Program-made: the position numbers and the translations under genes
Assembly: GCF_003325375.1 (NCBI RefSeq)
Contig: NZ_CP030862.1
Location: 995,501 to 1,059,500, forward strand
Length of the DNA stretch: 64,000 nucleotides
Reading direction: 5' to 3'
Source: Streptomyces globosus
Lineage (GTDB): Bacteria; Actinomycetota; Actinomycetes; Streptomycetales; Streptomycetaceae
The notes under the pieces: generated by a model
The model's database searches: none
Told to the model about the DNA's origin: nothing
The model's input: only the letters and a program-made list of their open reading frames with translations
In this document: piece by piece, positions 7,842 through 21,016 of the stretch
Numbering within the stretch: the stretch's first letter is position 1
Layout: each line of letters starts with the position of its first letter

Positions 7842-10800
7842 GTGATCACCTCTTCCACCGACCGCCCCGAGCGGCTGCGTACGCGAACCCCCGACGCGTA
7901 CCGTCTCGTGCGCAGCGGGCCGGGGCGAGCGGAGCCCCCTGTGCTGGACGCAGCGCAGCAGGCGGTGGTTGACCACACCCGCGGACCGCTGCTCGTCCTC
8001 GCCGGGCCGGGCACCGGCAAGACCACCACCCTGGTCGAGGCCGCCGCCGCCCGCGTCGAGGCCGGCACCGACCCCGCCCGGATCCTGATCCTCACCTTCA
8101 GCCGCAAGGCCGCCGTCGAGCTGCGCGACCGCGCCGCCCTCCGGCTCGGCGGCGCCCGCGCCCCGCAGGCCACCACCTTCCACTCCTTCTGCTACGGGCT
8201 GGTCCGCGCCCACCAGGACACCGACCTGTTCGCCGACCCGCTGCGCCTGCTGTCCGGGCCCGAGCAGGACGTCATGGTCCGCACCCTGCTGGAGGGGCAG
8301 CGCGAGATCCGCTCCATCCGCTGGCCCGACGACCTGCGGGCCGCCCTCACCACCCGGGGCTTCGCCGACGAGGTGCGCGCCGTCCTCGCCCGCGCCCGCG
8401 AGCTCGGCCTCGGCCCGGCCGCCCTCGACGCGTTCGCCTCCCGCATCGGCCGGCCCGACTGGAAGGCGGCCGCCGCCTTCCTCGCCGAGTACCTCGACGT
8501 CCTGGACATGCAGGGCACCCTCGACTACGCCGAGCTCCTGCACCGCGCCGTGCTGCTCGCCGAGCGGACGCCCGGCCTGGCCGCCGCGTACGACGTGATC
8601 TACGTGGACGAGTTCCAGGACACCGACGCCTCGCAGCTGCGGCTGCTGCGTGCGCTGGCCGGGCCCGGCGGCACACTGGTCGCCTTCGGCGACCCCGACC
8701 AGTCGATCTACGCCTTCCGCGGCGCCGACATCAACAACATCCTCGACTTCGAGGGCGCGTTCCCCGGCGCGGCCGTACGGGCCCTGACGGTCGGCCGCCG
8801 CTCCGCCTCCGCCGTCCTGGCCGCCACCCGGCTGCTGACCACCCGCATGCCGGTGCCGCGGCTGCCCGCGGACGCGGTCCGCGCACACCGGGGGCTCACG
8901 CCGACGCGGGAGGGCGGCCGCGTCGAGGTGTACACGTACCCGACGGCCGGCGCCGAGCTCGACAACATCGCGGACATCCTGCGCCGCGCCCACCTGGAGG
9001 ACGGCGTTCCCTGGCAGGACATGGCCGTCCTGGTCCGCGCCGGCGGCCGCACCCTGCCGGCGATGCGGCGGGCCCTGATCGCGGCGGGCGTCCCCGCCGA
9101 GACGGACGGCACGGACATCCCCCTCCGCCACGAACCGGCGGTCGCCCCCCTCCTGACGGCCCTCCGCACGGTGGCCCTGGCGACCCCCCAGGCCGCCGCC
9201 GCGGGCACCCCCGGCCCCGCCGACGCCGCCGACGGCGATACCGCCACGCCGGCGCACGACCCCGACGCGGCGGCCCCCGCCGGCGCCGGCGCGCCGGACG
9301 CCGACGGGCAGAGTGCCCACGGCGGCGGGGGCGGCACCGGGTGGATCGGGGCCGAGGCGGCGCTGTCGCTGCTCGCCTCGCCGCTCGGCGGGATGGACGC
9401 CGCCGACCTGCGGCGGCTCGGGCGGGCCCTGCGCGACGAGGAGCGCGCGGCCGGCACCGCCGTGCCCGCTCCCTCCGACGTGCTGCTCGCCCGCGCCCTC
9501 GCCGAGCCGGAGCGCCTCGTCGCGCACGACCCGGCGTACGCGCGGGGCGCCCAGCGCCTCGGCCTGCTCCTGCGCAAGACACGCGAGCTCCTCCAGGGCG
9601 GCGGCACCGCCGAAGAGGCCCTGTGGACCCTCTGGGACGGCACGCCCTGGCCGCAGCGCCTGGAGCGCAGCGCCCGCCGCGGCGGCCCCGCCGGCCGCAA
9701 CGCCGACCGCGACCTCGACGCGGTCTGCGCCCTCTTCGACACCGCCGCCCGCGCCGAGGAGCGCACCGGCGGCCGCGGCGCCCTCAACTTCCTCGAACAG
9801 CTCGAAGCCGAGGACATCGCCGCCGACACCCTCACCCGCCGCGCCAGCCGCCGTGAGGCGGTCCGGCTGATGACCGCGCACCGCTCCAAGGGCCTCGAAT
9901 GGCGCCTCGTCGTCGTCGCCGGAGTCCAGGAGGGCCTCTGGCCCGACCTCCGCCGCCGCGGCTCCCTCCTCGAAGCCGACCGCATCGGCCGCGACGGCCT
10001 CGCCGAGCCCCTCGGCGCCGGCTCGCTCCTCGCCGAGGAGCGCCGCCTCTTCTACGTGGCCGCGACCCGCGCCCGCGACCGCCTCGTCGTCACCGCCGTC
10101 AAGGCCGCCGCCGAGGACGGCGACCAGCCCTCCCGCTTCCTCACCGAGCTCGGCGTGCCCCCCAAGGACGTCGCGGGCCGGCCCCGCCGCCCCCTCGCCG
10201 TCCCGGCGCTCGTCGCCGAGCTGCGCGCCACCACCGTCGACCCGGCCGCCTCGCCCGCGCTGCGGGACGCCGCCGCGCGCCGCCTCGCCCGCCTCGCCGC
10301 GCTCACCGACGAGGACGGCCGCCCGCTGGTGCCCGCCGCGCACCCGCAGCGCTGGTGGGGGCTGTACGAGCCCACCCGCAGCCGGGTGCCGCTGCGGGAC
10401 CGCAGCCGGCCCGTCGCCCTGTCCGGCAGCGCCCTGGACCAGCTCGCCAACACGTGCTCCCTCCAGTGGTTCCTCGGCCGCGAGGTCAAGGCCGACGCCC
10501 CCGCCACCGCCGCCCAGGGCTTCGGCAACGTCGTCCACGTCCTCGCCGACGAGGTCGCCTCCGGCCGCACCCCCGCCGACCTGGACGTCCTCATGGAGCG
10601 CCTCGACTCCGTGTGGGACGCCCTCGCCTTCGACGCCCCCTGGAAGTCCCGCCAGGAGAAGGACAGCGCCCGCGCCGCGCTGGAGCGCTTCCTGCGCTGG
10701 CACACCACCGACCGCGGGGGCCGGACGGCCGTCGCCACGGAGCACGACTTCGACGTCACGCTCGAGGCGGGCGAGTACGCCGTCCGGATCCGGGGCTCCA

Positions 10801-11225
10801 TGGACCGCGTCGAGGCGGACCCGCAGGGGCGGGCGTACGTCGTCGACTTCAAGACCGGCAAGGCGGCGCCGACGAAGGACGAGGTGGCCCGGCACCCGCA
10901 GCTCGCCGTCTACCAGCTCGCCGTCCGCGAGGGCGCCGTCGACGAGGTCTTCGACGGGCTGCGCCCCGAGCCCGGCGGCGCCGAGCTCGTCCAGCTGCGG
11001 CAGGGCGCCGCCAAGCGCGACGGCGGCGACACCGCGCCCAAGGTGCAGGCGCAGGAGGCGCTGCCGCCCGGGCCGTCCGGCGAGTGGGTCGGGGACCTGC
11101 TGGCCACGGCCGCCGGGCGGGTCCTGGACGAGCGCTTCGCCCCCGCCCCCGGCCGCCACTGCGACCACTGCTCCTTCCGCAGCTCGTGCAGCGCCCGCCC
11201 CGAGGGCCGCCAGACGGTGGAGTGA
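7842..11225 (+). CDS. adnA: AdnA-like helicase-nuclease subunit (UvrD motor plus RecB nuclease)
   Basis: This 1127-aa protein has an N-terminal UvrD/Rep superfamily 1 helicase with Walker A LAGPGTGKTTT (about 62) and Walker B VYVDEFQDTD (about 250). Further motifs are FGDPDQSIYAFRG and TAHRSKGLEW. A C-terminal PD-(D/E)XK nuclease has YVVDFKTGK, framed by Cys residues in NTCSLQW and HCDHCSFRSSC that would bind an Fe-S cluster. With the next gene it should form AdnAB, the actinobacterial double-strand-break resection complex replacing RecBCD/AddAB. The GTG start 7842 has a weak RBS; homolog-like residues TPDAYRLVR support starting upstream of GTG 7941. A low-complexity Ala/Pro/Asp insert sits near 445-490. 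Confidence 0.9.
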   Translation: MITSSTDRPERLRTRTPDAYRLVRSGPGRAEPPVLDAAQQAVVDHTRGPLLVLAGPGTGKTTTLVEAAAARVEAGTDPARILILTFSRKAAVELRDRAALRLGGARAPQATTFHSFCYGLVRAHQDTDLFADPLRLLSGPEQDVMVRTLLEGQREIRSIRWPDDLRAALTTRGFADEVRAVLARARELGLGPAALDAFASRIGRPDWKAAAAFLAEYLDVLDMQGTLDYAELLHRAVLLAERTPGLAAAYDVIYVDEFQDTDASQLRLLRALAGPGGTLVAFGDPDQSIYAFRGADINNILDFEGAFPGAAVRALTVGRRSASAVLAATRLLTTRMPVPRLPADAVRAHRGLTPTREGGRVEVYTYPTAGAELDNIADILRRAHLEDGVPWQDMAVLVRAGGRTLPAMRRALIAAGVPAETDGTDIPLRHEPAVAPLLTALRTVALATPQAAAAGTPGPADAADGDTATPAHDPDAAAPAGAGAPDADGQSAHGGGGGTGWIGAEAALSLLASPLGGMDAADLRRLGRALRDEERAAGTAVPAPSDVLLARALAEPERLVAHDPAYARGAQRLGLLLRKTRELLQGGGTAEEALWTLWDGTPWPQRLERSARRGGPAGRNADRDLDAVCALFDTAARAEERTGGRGALNFLEQLEAEDIAADTLTRRASRREAVRLMTAHRSKGLEWRLVVVAGVQEGLWPDLRRRGSLLEADRIGRDGLAEPLGAGSLLAEERRLFYVAATRARDRLVVTAVKAAAEDGDQPSRFLTELGVPPKDVAGRPRRPLAVPALVAELRATTVDPAASPALRDAAARRLARLAALTDEDGRPLVPAAHPQRWWGLYEPTRSRVPLRDRSRPVALSGSALDQLANTCSLQWFLGREVKADAPATAAQGFGNVVHVLADEVASGRTPADLDVLMERLDSVWDALAFDAPWKSRQEKDSARAALERFLRWHTTDRGGRTAVATEHDFDVTLEAGEYAVRIRGSMDRVEADPQGRAYVVDFKTGKAAPTKDEVARHPQLAVYQLAVREGAVDEVFDGLRPEPGGAELVQLRQGAAKRDGGDTAPKVQAQEALPPGPSGEWVGDLLATAAGRVLDERFAPAPGRHCDHCSFRSSCSARPEGRQTVE

Positions 11226-11466
11226 GCTGCCGCACAGCCCGCCCCGGCCGGGCAGGCCGCGCGAGCCGTCCGGCCGCCGCCGTCCACCGGCCGCACCGCG
11301 CCGTCACCCCCGGCGCGCCACGGCCTCCGCGGCCCCGGAGCGGCCCCGGAGCGCCTCCGGGGGCCGTACCGGAGCCCGGTCCGCGGCGCCCCGCAAACGC
11401 CCGCCCGCACCCGGCGGTGTGAGCCGCGTCGCGGGCGGTGTCGGCCCGGACGGCTAGCCTTTCCGG

Positions 11467-15237
<3,771 letters not shown>

Positions 15238-15247
15238 GCTCGTGGAC

Positions 15248-16654
15248 ATGAGCGAAACCCCGGCGGACAACGTCGTCCGCACGTACATCGACACCCACCG
15301 CGACGCCTTCCTCGAGGACCTCGCCGAGTGGCTGCGCATCCCGTCGGTCTCCGCCCAGCCGGAGCACGCGGACGACGTACGACGCAGCGCCGAGTGGCTC
15401 GCCGCCCACCTCGCCAAGACCGGCTTCCCCGTCGCCGAGGTGTGGGAGACCCCCGGCGCCCCCGCCGTGTTCGCCGAATGGCCCAGCGACGACCCGGGGG
15501 CGCCGACCGTGCTGGTCTACGGCCACCACGACGTGCAGCCCGCCGAGCTCGCCGACGGCTGGCACACCGAGCCGTTCGAGCCCGTCGTCAAGGACGGCCG
15601 CATGTACGCCCGGGGTGCCGCGGACGACAAGGGCCAGGTGTTCTTCCACACGCTCGGCGTCCGCGCGCACCTCGCCGCGACCGGCGCCGAAGCGCCCGCC
15701 GTCCACCTGAAGCTGCTGGTCGAGGGCGAGGAGGAGTCAGGGTCGGCGCACTTCCGAGCCCTCGTCGAGCGCGAGGCCGCCCGGCTCGCCGCGGACGTCG
15801 TGATCGTCTCCGACACCGGCATGTGGTCCGAGACCACCCCGACCGTCTGCACCGGCATGCGCGGCGTCGCCGACTGCGAGATCGACCTGCACGGCCCCGA
15901 CCAGGACATCCACTCCGGGGCCTTCGGCGGGGCCGTGCCCAACCCGGCCACCGTCGCCGCCCGCCTCGTCGCCGCGCTGCACGACGCCGACGAGAAGGTC
16001 GCCATCCCCGGCTTCTACGACAACGTCGCCGAGCTGACGGACGAGGAGCGGCAGCTGATCGCCGAGCTGCCGTTCGACGAGGACGAGTGGCTGCGCACCG
16101 CCAAGTCGCACGCCGCGGCCGGCGAGAAGGGCTACTCGACGCTGGAGCGCGTATGGGCCCGCCCCACCGCCGAGGTCAACGGCATCGGCGGCGGCTACCA
16201 GGGCCCCGGCGGCAAGACCATCGTCCCCGCCTCCGCCCACCTGAAGCTGTCGTTCCGCCTGGTGTCGGGGCAGGACCCGTACGAGATCGAGGCCGCCGTG
16301 CGGGACTGGGTCGCGGCCCACGTCCCCGACGGCATCCGCCACTCCCTCGTCTTCGGCGCCCCGACCCGGCCCTGCCTGACCCCGCTCGGCCACCCGGCGC
16401 TGCGGTCCGTCGTCCGCGCCATGGAGCGCGCCTTCGGCCAGAAGGTCCGCTTCACCCGCGAGGGCGGCTCCGGGCCCGCCGCCGACCTCCAGGACGTCCT
16501 CGGTGCGCCCGTGCTGTTCCTCGGCATCTCCGTGCCGTCGGACGGCTGGCACGCGCCGAACGAGAAGGTCGAACTCGACCTGCTCCTCAAGGGCGTCGAG
16601 ACCGCCGCCCACCTGTGGACCGACCTCGCCGCCCACTGGAGGCCCGCCGCCTAG
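15248..16654 (+). CDS. M20-family dipeptidase/metallopeptidase
   Basis: This 468-aa protein is read from ATG 15248, 10 bp after adnB. Metal-site motifs of M20 peptidases are in order: YGHHDVQP (His/Asp), ARGAADDKGQ (bridging Asp), VEGEEESGS (catalytic and metal Glu), SDTGMWS (Asp) and a late DGWHAPNE (His). A lid/dimerisation domain lies in between. The family hydrolyses dipeptides or N-acyl amino acids in the cytosol with two zinc ions. Tight spacing to adnB suggests cotranscription, with no evident functional link. The specific substrate is not readable. Confidence 0.9.
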   Translation: MSETPADNVVRTYIDTHRDAFLEDLAEWLRIPSVSAQPEHADDVRRSAEWLAAHLAKTGFPVAEVWETPGAPAVFAEWPSDDPGAPTVLVYGHHDVQPAELADGWHTEPFEPVVKDGRMYARGAADDKGQVFFHTLGVRAHLAATGAEAPAVHLKLLVEGEEESGSAHFRALVEREAARLAADVVIVSDTGMWSETTPTVCTGMRGVADCEIDLHGPDQDIHSGAFGGAVPNPATVAARLVAALHDADEKVAIPGFYDNVAELTDEERQLIAELPFDEDEWLRTAKSHAAAGEKGYSTLERVWARPTAEVNGIGGGYQGPGGKTIVPASAHLKLSFRLVSGQDPYEIEAAVRDWVAAHVPDGIRHSLVFGAPTRPCLTPLGHPALRSVVRAMERAFGQKVRFTREGGSGPAADLQDVLGAPVLFLGISVPSDGWHAPNEKVELDLLLKGVETAAHLWTDLAAHWRPAA

Positions 16655-16779
16655 ACCGGCGCGCCGGCCGGCCCGCCCGCCCCGCTGCCCGCGCCGCGCA
16701 CCGCACCGCACCCAAGAGCCGCACGAGTCACGCGCCACCCAGCCTGCCCGACCACGCCCCGGGGGAATTGGAAGCACCT

Positions 16780-17718
16780 GTGAGCACCCACACCGAGCAC
16801 CCGATCACGCTCGCCGAGCCCGGCGGCATCGACCGCGCCGCGCACCACCGCCTCGACGAGGCCTGGCTCGCCGCCGCCTGGAGCCACCCGACGACGCGGG
16901 TCTTCGTGGTCTCCGGCGGCCAGGTCCTGATCGACGACACCCCCGACGGGGGCACCGGCATCGTCATGACCCCGGCCTTCGAGGCGCCGCTCACCGAAAC
17001 GCACCGCTACTTCCTGGGCACCGACGAGGACGGCGTGCGGTACTTCGCGCTCCAGAAGGACTCCCTGCCCGGCCGTATGGACCAGTCGGCCCGCCCCGCC
17101 GGCCTGCGCGAGGCCGGGATGCTGCTGTCGCCGCGCGACGCCGGGCTGATGGTCCACGCCGTCGCCCTGGAGAACTGGCAGCGGATGCACCGCTTCTGCT
17201 CCCGCTGCGGCGAGCGCACCGTCGTCGCGGCCGCCGGGCACATCCGCCGCTGCCCCGGCTGCGGCGCCGAGCACTACCCCCGCACCGACCCGGCGGTGAT
17301 CATGCTGGTCACCGACGGGCAGGACCGGGCGCTGCTGGGCCGGCAGGTCCACTGGCCGGAGGGGCGCTTCTCGACGCTGGCCGGGTTCGTGGAGCCCGGC
17401 GAGTCGATAGAGCAGTCGGTGGTCCGCGAGGTCTGGGAGGAGGCGGGCGTCCGGGTCGGGGAGGTCGAGTACGTCGCCAGCCAGCCCTGGCCGTTCCCGT
17501 ACAGCCTGATGCTGGGCTTCACGGCCCGCGCCGTCTCCTCCGAGATAGCCGTCGACGGCGAGGAGATCGAGGAGGCCCGCTGGTTCTCCCGGGAGGACCT
17601 GCGGCAGGCGATCGAGTCGGGCGAGGTGCTGCCCCCGTCGGGGATCTCCATCGCGGCCCGGCTGGTCGAGCGCTGGTACGGCAAGCCCCTGCCGCGGCCG
17701 CTCGCACGCACCGCGTAA
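16780..17718 (+). CDS. nudC: NAD+ diphosphatase / deNADding NUDIX hydrolase NudC
   Basis: This 312-aa protein has an N-terminal NudC-like domain and a four-Cys zinc ribbon (CSRCGERT ... CPGCGAEHYPRTDP). Its Nudix box is GFVEPGESIEQ, then REVWEEAGV. The NudC-specific SQPWPFPYSLM follows the box. It hydrolyses NAD(H) to NMN(H) and AMP and can remove NAD caps from RNA. The GTG start 16780 is preceded by GGGGGAAT, GGAAG. The neighbourhood nudC, mycoredoxin, uvrD2, wblC is the same as in mycobacteria (from memory). A terminator follows. Confidence 0.94.
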   Translation: MSTHTEHPITLAEPGGIDRAAHHRLDEAWLAAAWSHPTTRVFVVSGGQVLIDDTPDGGTGIVMTPAFEAPLTETHRYFLGTDEDGVRYFALQKDSLPGRMDQSARPAGLREAGMLLSPRDAGLMVHAVALENWQRMHRFCSRCGERTVVAAAGHIRRCPGCGAEHYPRTDPAVIMLVTDGQDRALLGRQVHWPEGRFSTLAGFVEPGESIEQSVVREVWEEAGVRVGEVEYVASQPWPFPYSLMLGFTARAVSSEIAVDGEEIEEARWFSREDLRQAIESGEVLPPSGISIAARLVERWYGKPLPRPLARTA

Positions 17719-17762
17719 CCGACCGCACCCGCCCCCGCCCCCGCTCGCGGACGCGGACGCGC

Positions 17763-17792
17763 GAAGGCCCCCGCCGGCGGGCGGGGGCCTTC
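17763..17792. terminator. bidirectional terminator between nudC and mycoredoxin gene
   Basis: Perfect 13-bp arms GAAGGCCCCCGCC / GGCGGGGGCCTTC with a 4-nt loop sit between convergent genes. Confidence 0.9.
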
Positions 17793-17825
17793 CGCACTCG
17801 GGCCCGTCCGCGGACGGGGCCGCGG

Positions 17826-18086
17826 TCAGACGGCGAGCGCCTGCTGCACCTGGGCCAGGCTGGGGTTCGTCATGACCGACTCGGTGCCGGCCGGCGAGAC
17901 GACGAGCACGGTCGGGACGGTCTGGTTCCCGCCGTTCGCCTTCTCGACGAACGCCGCGGACTCCGGGTCCAGCTCGATGTTGATCTCGTTGTACGCGATG
18001 CCTTCCCGGTCCAGCTGGCTCTTCAGCCGGCGGCAGTAGCCGCACCAGGTCGTGCTGTACATCGTCACGGAACCCGTGTCCTGCAT
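17826..18086 (-). CDS. mrx1: mycoredoxin (glutaredoxin-like thiol-disulfide protein)
   Basis: This 86-aa protein has a glutaredoxin fold with active site WCGYC near residues 14-18 and the cis-Pro motif QTVPTVLV. Mycoredoxins use mycothiol to reduce mixed disulfides (S-mycothiolated proteins) in the actinobacterial cytosol. The ATG at 18086 has GAAGGAG upstream; a longer in-frame extension to 18269 is not needed. Upstream on the same strand is a perfect GGAAT-N18-GTT element, the consensus of SigR promoters, so it is probably induced by disulfide stress. It is divergent from uvrD2. Confidence 0.92.
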   Translation of the reverse strand: MQDTGSVTMYSTTWCGYCRRLKSQLDREGIAYNEINIELDPESAAFVEKANGGNQTVPTVLVVSPAGTESVMTNPSLAQVQQALAV

Positions 18087-18133
18087 GCTGCGCTCCTTCG
18101 TGGGGTGTGGGCCTGGGGTGGTCCGAGTACTCG

Positions 18134-18159
18134 AACGTACGGGACCCCGGAGCCATTCC
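18134..18159 (-). promoter_or_regulatory. SigR-type promoter for the mycoredoxin gene
   Basis: On the minus strand, GGAAT (18159-18155) is separated by exactly 18 nt from GTT (18136-18134), about 47 nt ahead of the ATG. It matches the -35/-10 consensus of Streptomyces SigR, whose gene is at 50.3 kb in this window. Confidence 0.75.
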
Positions 18160-18256
18160 CGCACCCGCGGGGCGCCCGGTACGTCAAGTACGACCGCGGC
18201 GGCCCCCTGTGGACGGCCGGTCCCGCCCGCACCGGCGGACCTGGCAGCATGGCGGG

Positions 18257-20449
18257 GTGACAGCAGCAACGCCCTTCCCGTCCTTCCCTTCCGGCACCGG
18301 GGGGTCCGACGGCCCGGCCGACGCGGTGCTCCAGGGCCTGGACCCGGAGCAGCGCGAGGTCGCCACGACCCTGCGCGGACCGGTGTGCGTGCTGGCCGGA
18401 GCCGGTACCGGCAAGACCCGGGCGATCACCCACCGCATCGCCTACGGCGTCCGGTCCGGGCAGCTCGCCCCGGCCAGTGTGCTGGCCGTCACCTTCACCA
18501 ACCGGGCGGCCGGCGAGATGCGCGGCCGGCTGAGGGCGCTCGGCGCGGGCGGGGTCCAGGCGCGGACCTTCCACTCGGCCGCCCTGCGCCAGCTCCAGTA
18601 CTTCTGGCCCCGGGCGATCGGCGGGGAGCCGCCCCGCCTCGTCGAGCGGAAGGTGCAGCTCGTCGCCGAGGCGGGCGCCCGCTGCGGCATCCGCCTCGAC
18701 CGCGGCGAGCTGCGCGACGCCACCGGCGAGATCGAGTGGGCGAAGGCCACCCAGACCGTCCCCGCCGACTACCCGGCGGCCGCCCGGAAGGCGGGCCGCG
18801 AGGCCCCCCGGGACCCGGCCGAGATCGCCCAGCTGTACGGGATGTACGAGCAGCTCAAGCGCGACCGCGTCCTGATCGACTTCGAGGACGTGCTGCTGCT
18901 GACCGTGGGCATCCTCCAGGACCGCCACGACATCGCCGAGCAGGTCCGCAGCCAGTACCAGCACTTCGTCGTCGACGAGTACCAGGACGTCAGCCCCCTC
19001 CAGCAGCGGCTGCTGGAGCTGTGGCTCGGCGACCGCGACAGCCTGTGCGTCGTGGGCGACGCCGGCCAGACCATCTACTCCTTCACCGGCGCCACCCCCG
19101 ACCACCTGCTGGACTTCCGCCGCCGCTACCCGCACGCCACCGTCGTCAGGCTGGTCCGCGACTACCGCTCCACCCCGCAGGTCGTCCACCTCGCGAACGG
19201 GCTGCTGGCCCAGGCGAGCGGCCGGGCCGCCGACCACCGCCTCGAACTGGTCTCCCAGCGCGAGCCCGGACCCGACCCGGTCTACGCCGAGTACGCCGAC
19301 GAGCCCGCCGAGGCCGAGGGCACCGCCGCCCGGATCCGCGACCTCATCGCCGCCGGTGTGCCCGCCGGCGAGATCGCCGTCCTCTTCCGCATCAACGCCC
19401 AGTCCGAGGTCTACGAGCAGGCCCTCGCCGATGCCGGCGTCCCCTACCGGCTGCGCGGCGCCGAGCGGTTCTTCGAGCGGGCCGAGGTGCAGAGGGCGCT
19501 GCTCGCCCTGCGCGGCGCCGCCCGCTCCGCCGGCAACGACCCCCTCCTCGACGACGTCGTCGAGCTCGGCGCCCAGGTCCGCGCCGTCCTCGGCTCCACC
19601 GGCTGGAGCCCCGAGCCGCCCGCCGGCTCGGGGGCCGTCCGCGAGCAGTGGGAGTCCCTGGCCGCGCTGGTCCGCCTCGCCGAGGACTTCGCCCGCGCCC
19701 GGCCCGGGGCCACCCTGGCGGACCTCGCCGTGGAGCTGGAGGAGCGCCGGGCCGCGCAGCACGCCCCGACCGTCCAGGGCGTCACCCTGGCCTCGCTGCA
19801 CGCGGCGAAGGGCCTGGAGTGGGACGCCGTCTTCCTCGTCGGCCTCACCGACGGCATGCTGCCGATCACCTACGCCAAGACCGACGAGCAGGTGGAGGAG
19901 GAGCGCCGCCTCCTCTACGTCGGGGTCACCCGCGCCCGCCACCACCTGACCCTCTCCTGGGCCCTCTCGCGCTCCCCGGGCGGCAGGCCCTCCCGCGTGC
20001 CCAGCCGCTTCCTGAACGGCCTGCGCCCGGGCTCCGGCGGCCGCGCCTCCCGCCCCGGAAGCGGCGGAGGAGCGGGCGTCGAGCGCGGCCCGGCCCGCGG
20101 GCGGGCCCGCCGCGGGCCCGTCCGGTGCCGGGTCTGCGGCCGGACGCTGACCGAGGCCGGCGAGATGAAGCTGATGCGCTGCGAGGACTGCCCGTCCGAC
20201 ATGGACGAGGGCCTGTACGAGCGGCTGCGCGCGTGGCGCGGGATCCAGGCCGGCCGGCAGGGCCTGCCCGCCTACTGCGTCTTCACCGACAAGACGCTGA
20301 TGGCGATCGCGGAAGCGGCGCCCGGCGAGGCGGGGGAGCTGGCGGTGATCCCCGGAGTCGGCGGCCGCAAGCTCGACCGGTACGGGGCCGACGTCCTCGC
20401 CATCTGCGCAGGCAGGGAGCCTGCCGGAGGGGACGGCGCCGACGCGTGA
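18257..20449 (+). CDS. uvrD2: UvrD2-type ATP-dependent DNA helicase with tetracysteine and HRDC domains
   Basis: This 730-aa protein is read from GTG 18257. Superfamily 1 motifs include AGAGTGKTRA (about 45), VVDEYQDVSPLQQ (about 238), GDAGQTIYSFTGA and LHAAKGLEWDAV. After the motor, CRVCGRTL...MRCEDCP forms a four-Cys zinc motif (about 620-645), and a C-terminal HRDC domain covers about 655-725. This architecture is that of mycobacterial UvrD2, a 3'-5' helicase in DNA repair and growth. It is divergent from the mycoredoxin gene and followed directly by the wblC promoter. Confidence 0.94.
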   Translation: MTAATPFPSFPSGTGGSDGPADAVLQGLDPEQREVATTLRGPVCVLAGAGTGKTRAITHRIAYGVRSGQLAPASVLAVTFTNRAAGEMRGRLRALGAGGVQARTFHSAALRQLQYFWPRAIGGEPPRLVERKVQLVAEAGARCGIRLDRGELRDATGEIEWAKATQTVPADYPAAARKAGREAPRDPAEIAQLYGMYEQLKRDRVLIDFEDVLLLTVGILQDRHDIAEQVRSQYQHFVVDEYQDVSPLQQRLLELWLGDRDSLCVVGDAGQTIYSFTGATPDHLLDFRRRYPHATVVRLVRDYRSTPQVVHLANGLLAQASGRAADHRLELVSQREPGPDPVYAEYADEPAEAEGTAARIRDLIAAGVPAGEIAVLFRINAQSEVYEQALADAGVPYRLRGAERFFERAEVQRALLALRGAARSAGNDPLLDDVVELGAQVRAVLGSTGWSPEPPAGSGAVREQWESLAALVRLAEDFARARPGATLADLAVELEERRAAQHAPTVQGVTLASLHAAKGLEWDAVFLVGLTDGMLPITYAKTDEQVEEERRLLYVGVTRARHHLTLSWALSRSPGGRPSRVPSRFLNGLRPGSGGRASRPGSGGGAGVERGPARGRARRGPVRCRVCGRTLTEAGEMKLMRCEDCPSDMDEGLYERLRAWRGIQAGRQGLPAYCVFTDKTLMAIAEAAPGEAGELAVIPGVGGRKLDRYGADVLAICAGREPAGGDGADA

Positions 20450-20469
20450 AAACTCGTCGGAAAAATAGT

Positions 20470-20499
20470 TTGCACATGCCCGCCGGATCCCCATAGGTT
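20470..20499 (+). promoter_or_regulatory. candidate WblC-autoregulated promoter of wblC
   Basis: A -35-like TTGCAC (20470-20475) and -10-like TAGGTT (20494-20499) are 18 bp apart. An AT-rich run AAAAATAG lies immediately upstream of the -35, the hallmark of WhiB7/WblC-activated promoters, and stands out in this GC-rich sequence. It predicts a leader of about 630 nt. Confidence 0.65.
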
Positions 20500-20616
20500 C
20501 TTAGCAACGGAAACGGTGGCTTCTGAGAAGCTCCGGCTCTGTGCTGTACTTATCCGAATACGCATGGGACAGGCCCCCGGGCCCCGTCCCCGAGACGCCG
20601 AGAGGAGGCGAGACCA

Positions 20617-20949
20617 GTGACCAGCTTCATCAACACCACCGCAATGACCGATCGCTCGGTCGCCGCTTCCTGCACGCTCGGCTCCTCCTCGCTCCTCCCG
20701 CTCACGGGTACCGGTCTGTCCGCGATTTCCGCCGACAGCTGCGTCCTGCCTGCCGCGCCCGCCGCGCTGCTCGCGAGCGAGCGGAATGAGCGACCGACCC
20801 AGGCACCGGTGGCAGTAAAGGCAGAAGCCCAGGCTCACGCCTATGGCTTTGCCGCGGCCGGTGCCGGATCCAAGACGAAGCAGACGAAGCAGCAGCACCA
20901 CCTGATGTGGGCCTTCCGTGGGCTCGAACCCTGGAGTGATCCAGCCTGA
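20617..20949 (+). CDS. upstream ORF in the wblC leader (putative regulatory peptide)
   Basis: This 110-codon frame from GTG 20617 has a good RBS (GAGGAGG 9 nt upstream). It encodes a Ser/Ala-rich start, then a basic Lys/Thr/Gln stretch and the tail HHLMWAFRGLEPWSDPA. The stop falls inside a small hairpin (20945-20962), 25 nt before a strong terminator-like hairpin. It lies between the promoter and wblC, where whiB7/wblC leaders of actinobacteria carry a uORF whose translation controls attenuation. It resembles no enzyme. It is probably a sensor of ribosome stalling, or a short peptide gene. Confidence 0.6.
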   Translation: MTSFINTTAMTDRSVAASCTLGSSSLLPLTGTGLSAISADSCVLPAAPAALLASERNERPTQAPVAVKAEAQAHAYGFAAAGAGSKTKQTKQQHHLMWAFRGLEPWSDPA

Positions 20950-21016
20950 TCCAGCGATCAGGCCGGCGCCTTCAGGGCCGCGGAACCCCACCCGGGATCC
21001 GCGGCCCTTCTGTTTG
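20945..21016 (+). promoter_or_regulatory. attenuator region upstream of wblC
   Basis: Two hairpins lie in series. The first is CCTGATC-CAGC-GATCAGG (20945-20962). The second has perfect 11-bp arms at 20974-20984 and 20998-21008 followed by TCTGTTTGT, an intrinsic terminator with a U-rich tail. It sits about 120 nt before wblC, so readthrough is needed for wblC expression. A stalled or skipped uORF could change the folding. Confidence 0.75.

Noticed and set aside
7044-11168. 1374-residue open frame on the minus strand opposite adnA
   Set aside because: Antisense shadow of a GC-rich gene: Gly/Val/Ala-rich, no domain, and covered by a well-supported helicase on the plus strand.
20541-20789. 82-codon frame in the wblC leader as the uORF
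   Set aside because: It begins without an RBS and overlaps the better-supported frame from 20617 whose stop meets the attenuator.
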